Shown here: positions 28,866-38,122 of the stretch, piece after piece
How positions within the stretch are numbered: the stretch's first letter is position 1
Layout of the letters: each line of letters opens with the position of its first letter
Assembly (NCBI GenBank): GCA_021780075.1
Contig: JAJXZL010000035.1
Location: 1 to 64,000 of the forward strand
Reading direction: 5' to 3'
Length of the DNA: 64,000 bases
DNA from: Acidobacteriota bacterium
Lineage (GTDB): Bacteria; Acidobacteriota; Terriglobia; Terriglobales; Acidobacteriaceae
Made by a program: the position numbers and the translations under genes
Notes under the pieces: generated by a model
Seen by the model: the letters and a program-made list of their open reading frames with translations, nothing else
What the model was told of the DNA's origin: nothing
Databases searched by the model: none

Positions 28866-30131
28866 ATGCCGACATACCAGCAACTGCCCCCCGATGCCTT
28901 GAAGATTTTTCTCGTGCTGTTCCTGTCCTTCCTCATCGGGCTTGAGAGGGAGGAACACAAGTCCGAGCGTGGTACCTATTTGTTCGGCGGCGTGCGCACC
29001 TTCCCGCTCATCGGGCTCATCGGGTATTCCATTGCTCTTATTTCAGGCACGCAACTGCTTCCGCTGACGATCGGCTTGCTGGTTGTCGCCGGCTTCCTGC
29101 TGTTGTCGTATTGGCACAAGCTTTCCTCGCCCGAGGCTGCGGGCGTCACCACGGAAATGTCCGGCCTGGCCACGTTCCTGATTGGCGCGCTCATCTGCTA
29201 CGACCACCTGTGGGTTGCCACCACGCTCGGCGTGGCCAGCCTGCTGCTGCTGGATCTGAAAGCCGCGCTTGAAAAGCTCGCCGTGCGCATCGCGCCCAAT
29301 GAAATTCTCACCTTCGCCAAGTTCCTGTTGCTCACCGGCGTCATCCTGCCCGTACTTCCCAACCAGGAGTTCAGCCACTTCCACATCAACCCATTCAAGA
29401 CGTGGCTTGTGGTGGTGGCCATCAGCGCCATCTCGTACGCCAGTTACGTTCTGCAAAAGCTCACCAAAGGCCAGGGCGGAGTCGTCCTGGCCGCGTTGCT
29501 CGGCGGCGCTTATTCCTCCACTGTCACCACCGTCGTCATGGCACGCCGCTCCAAGAGCGAACAGGAGCCGCATCTTTTTTCAGGCAGCATCCTCATTGCA
29601 TCCGGCGTCATGTACCTGCGCATGGTGGTACTGCTGGCGCTCTTCAACCGCCAGTTGATGTCCGTTCTGCTGGTGCCTTTTCTTGTGCTCGCGGCTGTGG
29701 GGGTCGGTGCCGGCTGGCTATGGACCCGTCGTGCCGACGCAACGGCGCAGGCGGCGAAGCGCGACTTTGAGCCCAAGAATCCGCTCGACCTGCTCACGGC
29801 GTTTCTGTTTGCCGGGCTCTTTCTGGGCATGCTGGTCGCCACCCAGTTGGCCGTCACCTATCTCGGCCGCGGCGGATTGAACACGCTGGCCGCACTCATG
29901 GGCGTCAGCGATGTTGACCCGTTCATCATGGGACTCACGCAGGCAGCGGGCACGCTCACGCCGCTCAACATTGCCGCCGCCGCCATTCTGATTGCGGCGG
30001 CCAGCAACAACGTCGTCAAAGGCATCTACGCCTACAGCCTGGCCGAGCGCAAAACCGGCCTGCAAAGCATGCTCTTTCTGGTGGCTCTGGCCGCCGTCAG
30101 CCTCATTCCCTTGTCCTGGATCGGTTCATAG
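28866..30131 (+). CDS. MgtC/SapB and DUF4010 membrane protein
   Basis: A 421-residue integral membrane protein. The N-terminal third is MgtC/SapB-like: 'FLIGLEREEHK', 'GGVRTFPLIGLIGYS' and 'GLATFLIGALI'. The rest is the DUF4010 region, with 'LLTGVILPVLPNQ', 'AALLGGAYSSTVTTVVMAR' and 'VSDVDPFIMGLTQ'. It has about 11-12 hydrophobic segments. The family is of unknown transport role, perhaps metal- or cation-linked. GGAGG precedes the chosen ATG by 9 nt; an earlier in-frame start would overlap the divergent nadB leader. Confidence 0.85.
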   Translation: MPTYQQLPPDALKIFLVLFLSFLIGLEREEHKSERGTYLFGGVRTFPLIGLIGYSIALISGTQLLPLTIGLLVVAGFLLLSYWHKLSSPEAAGVTTEMSGLATFLIGALICYDHLWVATTLGVASLLLLDLKAALEKLAVRIAPNEILTFAKFLLLTGVILPVLPNQEFSHFHINPFKTWLVVVAISAISYASYVLQKLTKGQGGVVLAALLGGAYSSTVTTVVMARRSKSEQEPHLFSGSILIASGVMYLRMVVLLALFNRQLMSVLLVPFLVLAAVGVGAGWLWTRRADATAQAAKRDFEPKNPLDLLTAFLFAGLFLGMLVATQLAVTYLGRGGLNTLAALMGVSDVDPFIMGLTQAAGTLTPLNIAAAAILIAAASNNVVKGIYAYSLAERKTGLQSMLFLVALAAVSLIPLSWIGS

Positions 30132-30227
30132 AAGCTGAGCTCAACGACAGAATGTCTAGTGCGGGCGCGCCCAGACGCCAGGGCCCGGCTGCGCGCTTCC
30201 AGCGCTTGCTTTAGGATTGAAGACAGC

Positions 30228-31328
30228 GTGCAGACCATACGAGTAGCAACACCATCGGCAAAATATGACGTTGTGACGGGCAGCGGCCTGCTGCAAACCC
30301 TTGCGCCGCGCATTCAGCGCGTTGCGGGCAGGCTGCCGCGGCGCGTCTTCGTCCTCACCTCGCCCGAGATCTGGGCCCTGTGGGGCAAGGCATTCCTCAG
30401 TTCATTTCGAGAGCCGCCCATTGCCTTGTTTTTGCCCGCGGGCGAGAAATACAAAACCATCGGCAGCGTGGACCGGTTGCTGCGCCAGATGGTTGCGGCG
30501 GGCGCCGATCGCGGCTCGCTGCTGATCGCCTTTGGCGGCGGCATCGTGGGCGACGTTGGCGGATTCCTTGCCGCGATCTACATGCGAGGCATCCCCTATG
30601 TGCAAGTGCCCACCACGTTTCTCTCGCAGGTGGACTCATCCGTCGGCGGCAAGACGGGCGTCAATCTGCCCGAGGGCAAGAATCTCGTGGGCAGCTTCCA
30701 TCATCCGCTCGCGGTGTTTGCGGATATCGATGTGCTCGGTACCTTGTCTGACCGTGAGTTGCGCGCCGGCTTGATGGAGAGCGTGAAAGCAGGCATCATC
30801 CGCGACCGCACCCTGGTCCGTTACATGGAGGAGCATGCGCGCGAGGTGCTGGGCCGCGACCCCAGGGCGCTCGAAAAAGTCATTGCCGCGTCCATTCGCA
30901 TGAAAGCCGGCGTCGTCAACCGCGACGAGCGCGAGAGCGGCCTGCGCATGATCCTCAACCTCGGCCATACCCTGGGCCACGCCATCGAGCAGGTCACGCG
31001 CTACAAGGTTCTGCTCCACGGCGAGGCCGTGGGCTGGGGCATGGTGGCAGCGCTCTATCTGGCGCGGCAACGCGGCACCATCTCAGCCGCGCAGTTCCAG
31101 CGGCTTGAAGGCCTCGTGTACCTCTACGGGCCGTTGCCGCCCCTGAAGGTGCGTGCGGCCAAACTCGTGGCGGCCACGGTCGGTGATAAGAAAAACGTGG
31201 GCGGCATCAAGCGCTTCGTGCTGCCCGTAGGCATCGGCGATGCAGGCGTGGTGGAAGACGTAACGGTCACCGAGCTTGAAGCCGCTGCCAACTACATGAT
31301 TGCGCGCGCAAAGGAACGGCACGCCTGA
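30228..31328 (+). CDS. aroB: 3-dehydroquinate synthase
   Basis: AroB makes 3-dehydroquinate from DAHP, the second shikimate step, with NAD and a divalent metal. The 366-residue protein shows 'PAGEKYKTI', '[15 protein letters not shown]', '[20 protein letters not shown]' and metal ligands in '[12 protein letters not shown]' and '[11 protein letters not shown]'. The start is a GTG, chosen because the family begins near there ('[15 protein letters not shown]'). The stop shares one base with the next gene (TGATG), so translation is probably coupled to ubiE. Confidence 0.96.
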   Translation: MQTIRVATPSAKYDVVTGSGLLQTLAPRIQRVAGRLPRRVFVLTSPEIWALWGKAFLSSFREPPIALFLPAGEKYKTIGSVDRLLRQMVAAGADRGSLLIAFGGGIVGDVGGFLAAIYMRGIPYVQVPTTFLSQVDSSVGGKTGVNLPEGKNLVGSFHHPLAVFADIDVLGTLSDRELRAGLMESVKAGIIRDRTLVRYMEEHAREVLGRDPRALEKVIAASIRMKAGVVNRDERESGLRMILNLGHTLGHAIEQVTRYKVLLHGEAVGWGMVAALYLARQRGTISAAQFQRLEGLVYLYGPLPPLKVRAAKLVAATVGDKKNVGGIKRFVLPVGIGDAGVVEDVTVTELEAAANYMIARAKERHA

Positions 31329-32077
31329 TGACAGTGAGCGGAGCCAAGCCGGCGGGCGTGCAGGACGAAGCCAGCGCTGCGCAGACCGTGCAGCAGATGT
31401 TCAACAGCATCGCTCCGCGCTATGACCTTCTGAATCATATTCTTTCAGCCAACATAGATCGGCTGTGGTGGTGGCGAACCGCGCGGCGATTCCGTCCCGT
31501 GCTCTCCAACCCCGACGCCGCAATTCTTGACATCTGCTGCGGCACCGGCGACATGACCATGGCCCTGCTCAAGCGCCGGCCTGCCGGCGCGCGTCCCGTC
31601 CTCGCCGCGGATTTCGCGCGTGGCATGTTGAGCCGCGGCGCGCAGAAATTCTCAGGCCGCGGCGCCGTTGCGCTGGAGGCCGATGCGCTCCACCTGCCAC
31701 TCAAATCCGCGTCGCTGGACCTGGTCGTGACCGCCTTCGGCTTCAGGAATCTGGCCAACTACGAGGCCGGTCTGCGCGAGTTTCATCGCGTGCTCAAGCC
31801 GGGCGGCCAGTTGGGCATACTGGACTTCAGCGAGCCGGGCGGCCTCATGGGAAAGGCGTACGCCGTCTACTTTCGCCGCGTGCTGCCAGCCATCGGACGC
31901 ATGATCTGCGGCAAAGACGGCCCCTACAGCTATCTGCCGGCCTCGGTCGGCAACTTCCCGCCTCCACCGCAGATGCTGGCGCTGATGCGCTCCGTGGGCT
32001 ATGCTGAGTGCGCCTGGCAGCCCTACACCTTCGGCATCGCCGGGTTGTACACCGCCACGCGCACCGCTGTAGCCTAA
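31328..32077 (+). CDS. ubiE: Demethylmenaquinone methyltransferase (UbiE/MenG)
   Basis: A 249-residue class I SAM methyltransferase. 'NSIAPRYDLLNHILS' is the UbiE/COQ5 N-terminal signature, 'ILDICCGTGDMTMAL' is SAM motif I, 'VVTAFGFRNL' is a second family motif and 'EFHRVLKPGGQLGILDFS' is motif III. It methylates the quinone precursor; in Acidobacteria, which use menaquinone, this is most likely the last step of menaquinone synthesis. It is joined to aroB by a 1-bp overlap. Ubiquinone synthesis is not indicated here. Confidence 0.92.
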   Translation: MTVSGAKPAGVQDEASAAQTVQQMFNSIAPRYDLLNHILSANIDRLWWWRTARRFRPVLSNPDAAILDICCGTGDMTMALLKRRPAGARPVLAADFARGMLSRGAQKFSGRGAVALEADALHLPLKSASLDLVVTAFGFRNLANYEAGLREFHRVLKPGGQLGILDFSEPGGLMGKAYAVYFRRVLPAIGRMICGKDGPYSYLPASVGNFPPPPQMLALMRSVGYAECAWQPYTFGIAGLYTATRTAVA

Positions 32078-32084
32078 AGATGAA

Positions 32085-33527
32085 ATGACCTCCGCAGCCT
32101 CCAGTACGCATGCCGCAGTCACGGCCGAGCACTCTGCCGAGAAAAAGCGTGCGGCGCTGCACTCCATGGTGGCCGCCTCCGCCATGACGTTGTTGAAGCT
32201 CGGTGCGGGCATCCTGTCGGGATCGCTGGGCGTGCTGTCGGATGCGGCCCACTCCGGCCTCGATCTTACCGGCGCGGTCCTCACTTTCTTTTCCGTGCAC
32301 GTCTCTGACAAGCCGGCAGACGAAAACCATACCTACGGCCACGGCAAAGTGGAGAATCTCTCCGCCTTCTTCGAGGTGGGCCTCATGGTTGTCTCCTGCG
32401 CGTGGATTATCTGGGAGGCGATGCAGCGGATTTTCCATCACACCGTGGAGCTGCGCCATTCCATCTGGCCCGTGCTCGTGCTCGTGACTTCGATTGCCGT
32501 GGACTTCTGGCGGTCAAGGGAACTGCGCGCAGTGGCCAGGCGCACCGGCTCGCCGGCGCTGGAGACAGACGCATTTCACTTTGCCTCCGACATCTGGTCC
32601 ACGCTCGCCGTGCTGGCCGGGTTGCTCGCCAGTTGGGTAGGCAGCATCTCCGGCATCGCCTGGCTGCAGTATGCCGATCCCTTCGCAGCCGTGTTGGTCT
32701 CGCTCATGATCCTTCGCATCACCGCCCAGGTGGCGCACGAAACCATTGACGTACTCATGGATCAGATTCCCGCCGAAACGCGGCGGCACATCCTGCGCGA
32801 GGTGGAACAGGTGCCCGGCGTCCTGAGCGTGGAGCGGGCGCGCGTCCGCCGCGCCGGGCCCGCACACTTTGTTGATCTCACGCTCGCGTTGCCTCGTCGC
32901 CACACCTTTGAGCACACCGGCGAATTGGTGCGCGCGGCCACCGCGGCTGTGCATCGCGCTCTGCCCAAGGCCGACGTGGTCATCCATACCGTTCCCCGGC
33001 AGGACAGGACAGAAAATATCTTTGATCGCGTGCGCGCCGTGGCTGCGCGCAACAACGTAAGCGTGCATGAGCTCAGCGTGCAGTCGCACCACGGACGTCT
33101 GCGCGTGGAGCAGCATGTGGAACTGGATGAGACGCTCTCGCTGCTTGAAGCGCACAGCTTTGTCAGCGCGCTGGAAGAGGAAATTCTGCGCGAGACGCCG
33201 GAGGTCCACTCCGTGCTGACGCATATTGAGAGCGAGCCGGCAACCATCGAACAGCCCGAGGAGATGGTCGAGGAAGACCGCAGGATCGAGCAGATGTTGC
33301 GCGCCACGGCCAGTCACTTTCCAGAGATTGCAGACGTGCATGAAATCACCGTCGGCCGCGCCGGCGAGCACATCTATCTCTCATGCCACTGCACACTGCC
33401 CGACGATCTGACCATGCAGCGCGTGCATGAGGTCATCACCGCGCTTGAAGACCGCTTCAAACTGGAGTATCCGGAGATGTATCGGGTGACGATTCACCCT
33501 GAGCCGGTGACGGACAATACGCGCTAG
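32085..33527 (+). CDS. Cation diffusion facilitator with extended C-terminus
   Basis: A 480-residue transporter, much longer than the usual ~300. The membrane domain (about residues 28-230) has the CDF zinc-site motifs 'SDAAHSGLDL' and 'DAFHFASDIW' and about six transmembrane segments. Three cytoplasmic ferredoxin-like repeats then follow (about 235-310, 315-395 and 400-475), with phrases such as 'VPGVLSVERARVRR', 'LLEAHSFVSALEEEIL' and 'FPEIADVHEITVGR'. Normal CDF proteins have one. It probably exports zinc, iron or manganese. It follows ubiE by 7 bp. Confidence 0.88.
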   Translation: MTSAASSTHAAVTAEHSAEKKRAALHSMVAASAMTLLKLGAGILSGSLGVLSDAAHSGLDLTGAVLTFFSVHVSDKPADENHTYGHGKVENLSAFFEVGLMVVSCAWIIWEAMQRIFHHTVELRHSIWPVLVLVTSIAVDFWRSRELRAVARRTGSPALETDAFHFASDIWSTLAVLAGLLASWVGSISGIAWLQYADPFAAVLVSLMILRITAQVAHETIDVLMDQIPAETRRHILREVEQVPGVLSVERARVRRAGPAHFVDLTLALPRRHTFEHTGELVRAATAAVHRALPKADVVIHTVPRQDRTENIFDRVRAVAARNNVSVHELSVQSHHGRLRVEQHVELDETLSLLEAHSFVSALEEEILRETPEVHSVLTHIESEPATIEQPEEMVEEDRRIEQMLRATASHFPEIADVHEITVGRAGEHIYLSCHCTLPDDLTMQRVHEVITALEDRFKLEYPEMYRVTIHPEPVTDNTR

Positions 33528-33539
33528 AGCGGGAGAGGA

Positions 33540-33965
33540 ATGGCAAACATGATTGCCCACAGCGAGTGGAAGCACGACGAAGTCTTCGAGGCGGTTGCAG
33601 AGAGCGGCAAGACGATTGTCTTTGATGCGGATGCCGAGCACACCCACGGTCCCAGCCCGGTTGAAGCAGTGCTGATGGCGCTGTGTAGTTGCACTTCGGT
33701 CGATGTGGTCGGCATTCTCAAAAAGAAGCGTCAACCGCTCACCGGCCTGCGTGTTACAGCACTCGCTGCCCGTGCTGAAACCTTCCCGCGCGTATTCACT
33801 CACATCATGCTCACGTATGCGGTGCGCGGGCAGTTGAGCCGCAAAGCCGTTGAAGATGCGGTCGCGCTGTCAAAGAACAAGTACTGCTCGATCTCAAAGA
33901 TGCTTGAGAAGGCAGCCACAATCGAGTATCAGATCGTCTACGTCGATGGAGAGCCTCTGCCATGA
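33540..33965 (+). CDS. OsmC-family peroxiredoxin-like protein
   Basis: A 141-residue OsmC-fold protein. Two conserved cysteines appear in 'ALCSCTSVDVV' (about residue 49-51) and 'NKYCSISK' (about 120), the pair used by OsmC/Ohr to reduce organic hydroperoxides. 'GPSPVEAVLMAL' is the family signature before the first Cys. GAGAGG lies just before the ATG. The stop overlaps the PASTA gene as ATGA. Substrate is not predictable; the branch looks like the YhfA-type rather than Ohr. Confidence 0.88.
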   Translation: MANMIAHSEWKHDEVFEAVAESGKTIVFDADAEHTHGPSPVEAVLMALCSCTSVDVVGILKKKRQPLTGLRVTALAARAETFPRVFTHIMLTYAVRGQLSRKAVEDAVALSKNKYCSISKMLEKAATIEYQIVYVDGEPLP

Positions 33966-34732
33966 AGAGGCATCCATTCATCTACTTTTTTCGCGTTGTC
34001 TCGCTCGTCATGTTGCTTGTCACGGTGGCCATGCTCGCCGCCATCGCCACCATGCACTTCGCCATTCACGGCGCTGAGGTGCAGGTTCCGGAGTTGAAGG
34101 GCATGACCGTTGCCGAGGCGCGCAGCCAGGCGGCGGGCATGGGGCTCAACCTCAACGTGGACAATCGCTACTACTCGGCAGAGGTGACGGCAGGGCATAT
34201 CCTGTCGCAGTCGCCCGCGCCGGGAACCGTGGTGCGCCGCGAGTGGCATGTGCGCGTGGCTGAAAGCCTCGGCCCGCAAAAGGTGGATGTGCCAGACACC
34301 GTGGGCAGCGATGAGCGCCTCGCAGCACTGCGCCTCAGGCGCGTAGGGCTTGAGGTGGGCGTGACCGCGCGGCTGCCTTACGCCGCAGCGGCCGAGGGCA
34401 CGGTGATTGCCCAGGATCCGCCCGCGCATGCCCAGGGCATTGAGCAGCCCAGCGTGAATCTGCTGGTGGCCGCGCCGGAGGATGATTCTCCCGACGGCTT
34501 TGTGATGCCCGATCTGACCGGCCTGCCCGTCGTGACGGCGCAGACGCAGTTGGCCAAGGTGGGCATCAAATCAGCGCTGCCTGTCTTTGTGGATGTGCCC
34601 GTGTCGCCGGTGGGCACAGGGAGCGCTCCGCCCAAACCGCCAGTTCCTCCCGGCGCGGTTATTGCGCAGGATCCGCCTGCGGGCGCGCGCGTGGACCAGG
34701 CAGCAGAAGTGAAACTGACCGTGGCAAAGTAA
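33962..34732 (+). CDS. PASTA-domain membrane protein
   Basis: A 256-residue protein with one N-terminal transmembrane helix (about residues 11-35) and three extracellular PASTA domains, beginning at 'VQVPELKGMTVAEARSQA', 'VDVPDTVGSDERLAALRL' and 'FVMPDLTGLPVVTAQTQL'; each ends with an 'ILSQSPAPGT' or 'IAQDPPA' element. PASTA domains bind peptidoglycan or muropeptides, usually on Ser/Thr kinases or PBPs, but no kinase or penicillin-binding domain is attached. ATGA overlap with OsmC suggests the same transcript. Likely a periplasmic cell-wall sensor or anchor. Confidence 0.88.
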   Translation: MKRHPFIYFFRVVSLVMLLVTVAMLAAIATMHFAIHGAEVQVPELKGMTVAEARSQAAGMGLNLNVDNRYYSAEVTAGHILSQSPAPGTVVRREWHVRVAESLGPQKVDVPDTVGSDERLAALRLRRVGLEVGVTARLPYAAAAEGTVIAQDPPAHAQGIEQPSVNLLVAAPEDDSPDGFVMPDLTGLPVVTAQTQLAKVGIKSALPVFVDVPVSPVGTGSAPPKPPVPPGAVIAQDPPAGARVDQAAEVKLTVAK

Positions 34733-34782
34733 TCCAACAGCAGCGCGCAGGCAGTGCGAGCAATGCGCGAAGGGAAGTCAGC

Positions 34783-35280
34783 ATGGGATTGAGTGAAGAC
34801 ATTGTGCGTGTAGCACTGCAGGAGCGCGAGCTTGTGTTGTCGCGCCTGGACGCGCAGACGGCCTGGGAGCTTGGCTCGCGTCTGCGGACGATGGCCGTCG
34901 AGCGCGGCCTCGCCGTGGTCATCGACGTGCGCCGTTTCGGACAGCCGCTCTTCTACACGGCGCTCTCAGGCACAACGCCGGACAACGTGGAGTGGGTACG
35001 CCGCAAATGCAATGTCGTCGCCCGGTTCCATTGCAGCTCCTATGCAATCGGCCTTCGAGACAAGTCAAAGAATGAGACTGTCTACGAGTCGCAGGGACTC
35101 TCGCTGGTTGACTACGCCACGCATGGCGGCTCGTTCCCGCTCACAGTGGAGGGCGCGGGCGTGGTGGGCAGCGTTACCGTCTCTGGCCTGCCGCAGCGTG
35201 CCGATCACGAGCTTGTAGTCGAAGCGCTCTGCGCCATGCTGGGCCGCGACTATGCCACGCTCCGGCTGCCGGCAGAGTAG
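34783..35280 (+). CDS. UPF0303 / heme-degrading-domain protein
   Basis: A 165-residue cytoplasmic protein of the UPF0303 family (YBR137W-like, related to the HbpS/GlcG heme-binding fold). Seen: 'AWELGSRLRTMA', 'VVIDVRRFGQPLFYTALSGTTPDN', here shortened to 'VVIDVRRFGQPLFY', 'WVRRKCNVVARFHCSS', and 'GSVTVSGLPQRADHELV'. Its biochemical role is unknown. AAGGGA precedes the ATG. It ends the plus-strand run that starts at aroB, 50 bp after the PASTA gene. Confidence 0.82.
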   Translation: MGLSEDIVRVALQERELVLSRLDAQTAWELGSRLRTMAVERGLAVVIDVRRFGQPLFYTALSGTTPDNVEWVRRKCNVVARFHCSSYAIGLRDKSKNETVYESQGLSLVDYATHGGSFPLTVEGAGVVGSVTVSGLPQRADHELVVEALCAMLGRDYATLRLPAE

Positions 35281-35317
35281 CGCGATACAAGTCAGCGCAT
35301 AAGCAGGCCACCGCTTC

Positions 35318-36661
35318 TCAGGCAGTCTTCTCCATCACCGCGATGAAAAATCCGTCGGTGTCAAAGATGCCGGGCAGCAGTCGCAGAAAGCCTTCCGGCG
35401 TAATGCATCCGCGCAGCCGCTCCGCACCAGAGGCCGTGAGTAGACCTTCGTTGAGCATTGCCGTAATCCGTGCGTTCATCGCAACCGTTCGCGCATTGCG
35501 CACTTGTGCCAGCACCGCCGCAACCACCTGCTCGTTCTCCTCCGGCTCCAGCGAACAAGTGGAGTACACAACGCGCCCGCCGGGCCGCACGGCACGCAAC
35601 GCCGCGGCAAGAATCGCGCGCTGTCTCTCCGCCTGTCTCGCCAAATCTTCCACATGCAGGCGGTGGCGAATCTCGGGATTGCGTCCCAGCGTGCCTGTGC
35701 CGCTGCACGGCACATCGGCCAGCACAACGTCATAGGCTGATTCCTCCGCAAGCGCGGTCGCATCGGCCTGTCTGCACTCAACGCGCGCACCCAGCGGCGC
35801 AAGGCGCTGGCGCAAGTAATCCAGCCGCGGCGCGCTCGCTTCGCAGGCCACAATGCGCGCCCGCGGATTACGCTCTGCCAGAATCAGCGTCTTGCCGCCC
35901 GGCGCAGCGCAGCAGTCCAGAATCGCATCGCCGCGCCCGGCCATCTCCGCTACAAGCTGCGAGCCTTCATCCTGCATGCGCGCGCGGCCTTCGCGCAATG
36001 CCGCCGTCGCCGTCACGTCACCTGAAACCACAGCGTGCGCGGCGGTGAGCAGCGCGCCTGGCTCCAGCTCGATGCCGGCTCTCGCCAGTTCATCTTCCAC
36101 GTCGGCGCCTGTCACGCGCACAGTGTGCACGGGTTGGCTCTGGCCGTGGCGGCAGATTGCGCGCGTCGCTTCTGCTCCGTAAAAACTCGCCCAGCGCTCC
36201 ACCATCCACGCAGGATGCGCCGCCACCGCAGCCTGCTCCGTCTCGTTCAAAGAAGAAAGCGGCGAAGCCGCCAGCTTGCGCAGCACGGCATTCACCATGC
36301 CGGAGGCAAAGCGATGCCCGGCCTGCTTGGCCAACTCCACGCTCTCGTCAATGGCGGCGCGCGCCGGAATGCGATCCAGATGCAGCAGTTGAAACGCGCC
36401 CATGCGCAGGGCAGTCAGCACTTCCGTGTCGAGTTTTGCCTTGGGCCGCGCAAGCAGCGCCTGCAGCGCGGCATCCAGATGCAGTTGCCACCGCAGCACA
36501 CCCAGCACCAGTGTTGTCGTCAGGTTGCGATCCGCGGCCGCCAGCGCAGACACGCCTTTGCCGCGCAGCAAATCATCGGAGTGCGACTGCCCGCGCTCCA
36601 CCGCAAGCAAAATTTGATAGGCCGCTTTGCGCGCCGGAGACACGGCAGCCATGGCGCTCAA
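35318..36661 (-). CDS. rsmB: 16S rRNA (cytosine-967-C5) methyltransferase
   Basis: A 447-residue RsmB. The N-terminal ~140 residues are a NusB-like RNA-binding domain ('RKAAYQILLAVERG', 'TALRMGAFQLLHLDRIPARAAIDESVELA' quoted in part). The catalytic domain has SAM motif 'ILDCCAAPGGKTLILAE', 'VLADVPCSGTGTLGRNPE' with the first catalytic Cys and 'VVYSTCSLEPEENE' with the second. It modifies C967 of 16S rRNA. The TTG start overlaps the fmt stop by 4 bp; an ATG nine bases downstream is possible. It lies in the def-fmt-rsmB order seen in many bacteria. Confidence 0.94.
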   Translation of the reverse strand: MSAMAAVSPARKAAYQILLAVERGQSHSDDLLRGKGVSALAAADRNLTTTLVLGVLRWQLHLDAALQALLARPKAKLDTEVLTALRMGAFQLLHLDRIPARAAIDESVELAKQAGHRFASGMVNAVLRKLAASPLSSLNETEQAAVAAHPAWMVERWASFYGAEATRAICRHGQSQPVHTVRVTGADVEDELARAGIELEPGALLTAAHAVVSGDVTATAALREGRARMQDEGSQLVAEMAGRGDAILDCCAAPGGKTLILAERNPRARIVACEASAPRLDYLRQRLAPLGARVECRQADATALAEESAYDVVLADVPCSGTGTLGRNPEIRHRLHVEDLARQAERQRAILAAALRAVRPGGRVVYSTCSLEPEENEQVVAAVLAQVRNARTVAMNARITAMLNEGLLTASGAERLRGCITPEGFLRLLPGIFDTDGFFIAVMEKTA

Positions 36662-37599
36662 CCCAGCCGCGCGCCCGGCGCGTATTGCGTCCCGCGCAAA
36701 AACTCCGCCGCAGCCATGCGCTTCTTGCCCTCAAGCTGCACGTCAGTCAGTTCCAGCCATGTGCCCTGCGCACACGCAACGAACATGCGGTGGTTTTCGA
36801 TGCAAATCTCGCCGGGCTCTGCCGATGTTCCGCCCGCAGGCTGCGCCAGTTCCATGCGATGCACAATCAGCTTCTTGCCGTGCAGCATCGCATACGCGCC
36901 GGGCCACGGCTGAAAGCCGCGCCAGCGATTCTTCAACTCGGCAGCCGTGCGCGCGGCAAAGTTCATGTGCGCGTCTTCGCGCGTCAGCAGCGGCGCCAGC
37001 GTGGCCCGCGCATGGTCCTGCGGCTTCGGCGTGATCGTGCCGCGCTCCAGGCCCGCCAGCGTCTCCACCATCAGCGGAGCGCCTGCCTTTGCCAGCACGT
37101 CAAAAAGATCCGCCGCGGTCTGCTCCGGCGCAATGGCCATCGGCTGCTGCAGCAGAATCGGCCCCGTGTCCAGGCCTTCTTCCAGCAGCATCGTTGTGTT
37201 GCCTGTAACGGTTTCGCCCATCGCCACTGCCCATTGAATCGGCGCCGCTCCGCGATATTTCGGCAGCAGCGAAGCATGCAGGTTGATGCAGCCCAGTCGC
37301 GGCAGCGCCAGCATCCACGGCGGAATGATGCGCCCGTAGGCCACCACCACAATCGCGTCCGGAGCAATCGCCTCCAGTTGCGCGCGAAACTCTGCGTTGT
37401 TGCGAATCTTGTCCGGCTGCGTTACAGCAAGGCCCGCGGCCAGCGCCGTCTGCTTCACTGGCGGCGCTGCCATCTCCTGCGAGCGGCCAACCGGGCGGTC
37501 GGGCTGCGTGACGACCAGCGGAATCTCGTGGCCCGCGGCCAGCAGCGCCTCCAGCGTGGGCACGGCAAAGCGCGGAGTGCCGCAAAAGACCAGTTTCAC
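36658..37599 (-). CDS. fmt: Methionyl-tRNA formyltransferase
   Basis: Fmt formylates initiator Met-tRNA with 10-formyl-THF. In the 313-residue protein 'VFCGTPRFAVPTL' begins the Rossmann fold, 'YGRIIPPWML', 'INLHASLLPKYRGAAPI' with the catalytic Asn/His and 'LLEEGLDTGPIL' with the catalytic Asp follow; a C-terminal tRNA-binding domain is present. The start is a GTG with AAGG upstream, chosen from the family N-terminus. It begins 4 bp after the stop of def, and overlaps rsmB. Confidence 0.95.
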   Translation of the reverse strand: MKLVFCGTPRFAVPTLEALLAAGHEIPLVVTQPDRPVGRSQEMAAPPVKQTALAAGLAVTQPDKIRNNAEFRAQLEAIAPDAIVVVAYGRIIPPWMLALPRLGCINLHASLLPKYRGAAPIQWAVAMGETVTGNTTMLLEEGLDTGPILLQQPMAIAPEQTAADLFDVLAKAGAPLMVETLAGLERGTITPKPQDHARATLAPLLTREDAHMNFAARTAAELKNRWRGFQPWPGAYAMLHGKKLIVHRMELAQPAGGTSAEPGEICIENHRMFVACAQGTWLELTDVQLEGKKRMAAAEFLRGTQYAPGARLG

Positions 37600-37603
37600 G
37601 GCC

Positions 37604-38113
37604 TTACCATGTGCCTTCGCGCTGCATCTTGCGAATGTGGCGCAGCACCATGTCACGCTTCAGCGCGCTCATGCGGAAGATGAACAGCATCCCGTCCAGG
37701 TGGTCAATCTCATGCTGGAAGGCGCGCGCCAGCAGCTCATCGCCGTCCATCTCAAACCACTTTTCTTCCAGGTTCTGCGCACGGATGCGCACCGTCGCCG
37801 CGCGCGGCACCTTCTCGCGAATCTCCGGGAAGCTCAGGCAGCCTTCTTCTTCATACTGCCTGCCCTCGCGCAGAATGATCTCAGGATTGATGAGCACCAG
37901 CTTTTGCGCCGGATCCTTGCCCATGCTCAGGTCGATCACCGTCACGCGCTTTGACACGCCCACCTGCGGCGCTGCCAGCCCGATGCCCTGCGACGCATAG
38001 GTGGTCTCGAACATGTCCGCCACCAGCTTGCGCAGCTCGTCGTTGAATTCCGTGACCGGCTCGCCGGGCTGTTGCAGCACCGGCTCGGGATATTTCACAA
38101 TCTTCAAAATCAT
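37604..38113 (-). CDS. def: Peptide deformylase
   Basis: A 169-residue iron/zinc hydrolase that removes the formyl group from nascent proteins. The three family motifs are 'GIGLAAPQVG', 'EEGCLSFPE' with the Cys metal ligand, and 'QHEIDHLDG' with the HExxH. It partners with Fmt just downstream, so formylation and deformylation are encoded together. aroC lies 9 bp upstream on the same strand and probably shares its transcript. Confidence 0.97.
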   Translation of the reverse strand: MILKIVKYPEPVLQQPGEPVTEFNDELRKLVADMFETTYASQGIGLAAPQVGVSKRVTVIDLSMGKDPAQKLVLINPEIILREGRQYEEEGCLSFPEIREKVPRAATVRIRAQNLEEKWFEMDGDELLARAFQHEIDHLDGMLFIFRMSALKRDMVLRHIRKMQREGTW

Positions 38114-38122
38114 GCGTTCTTC

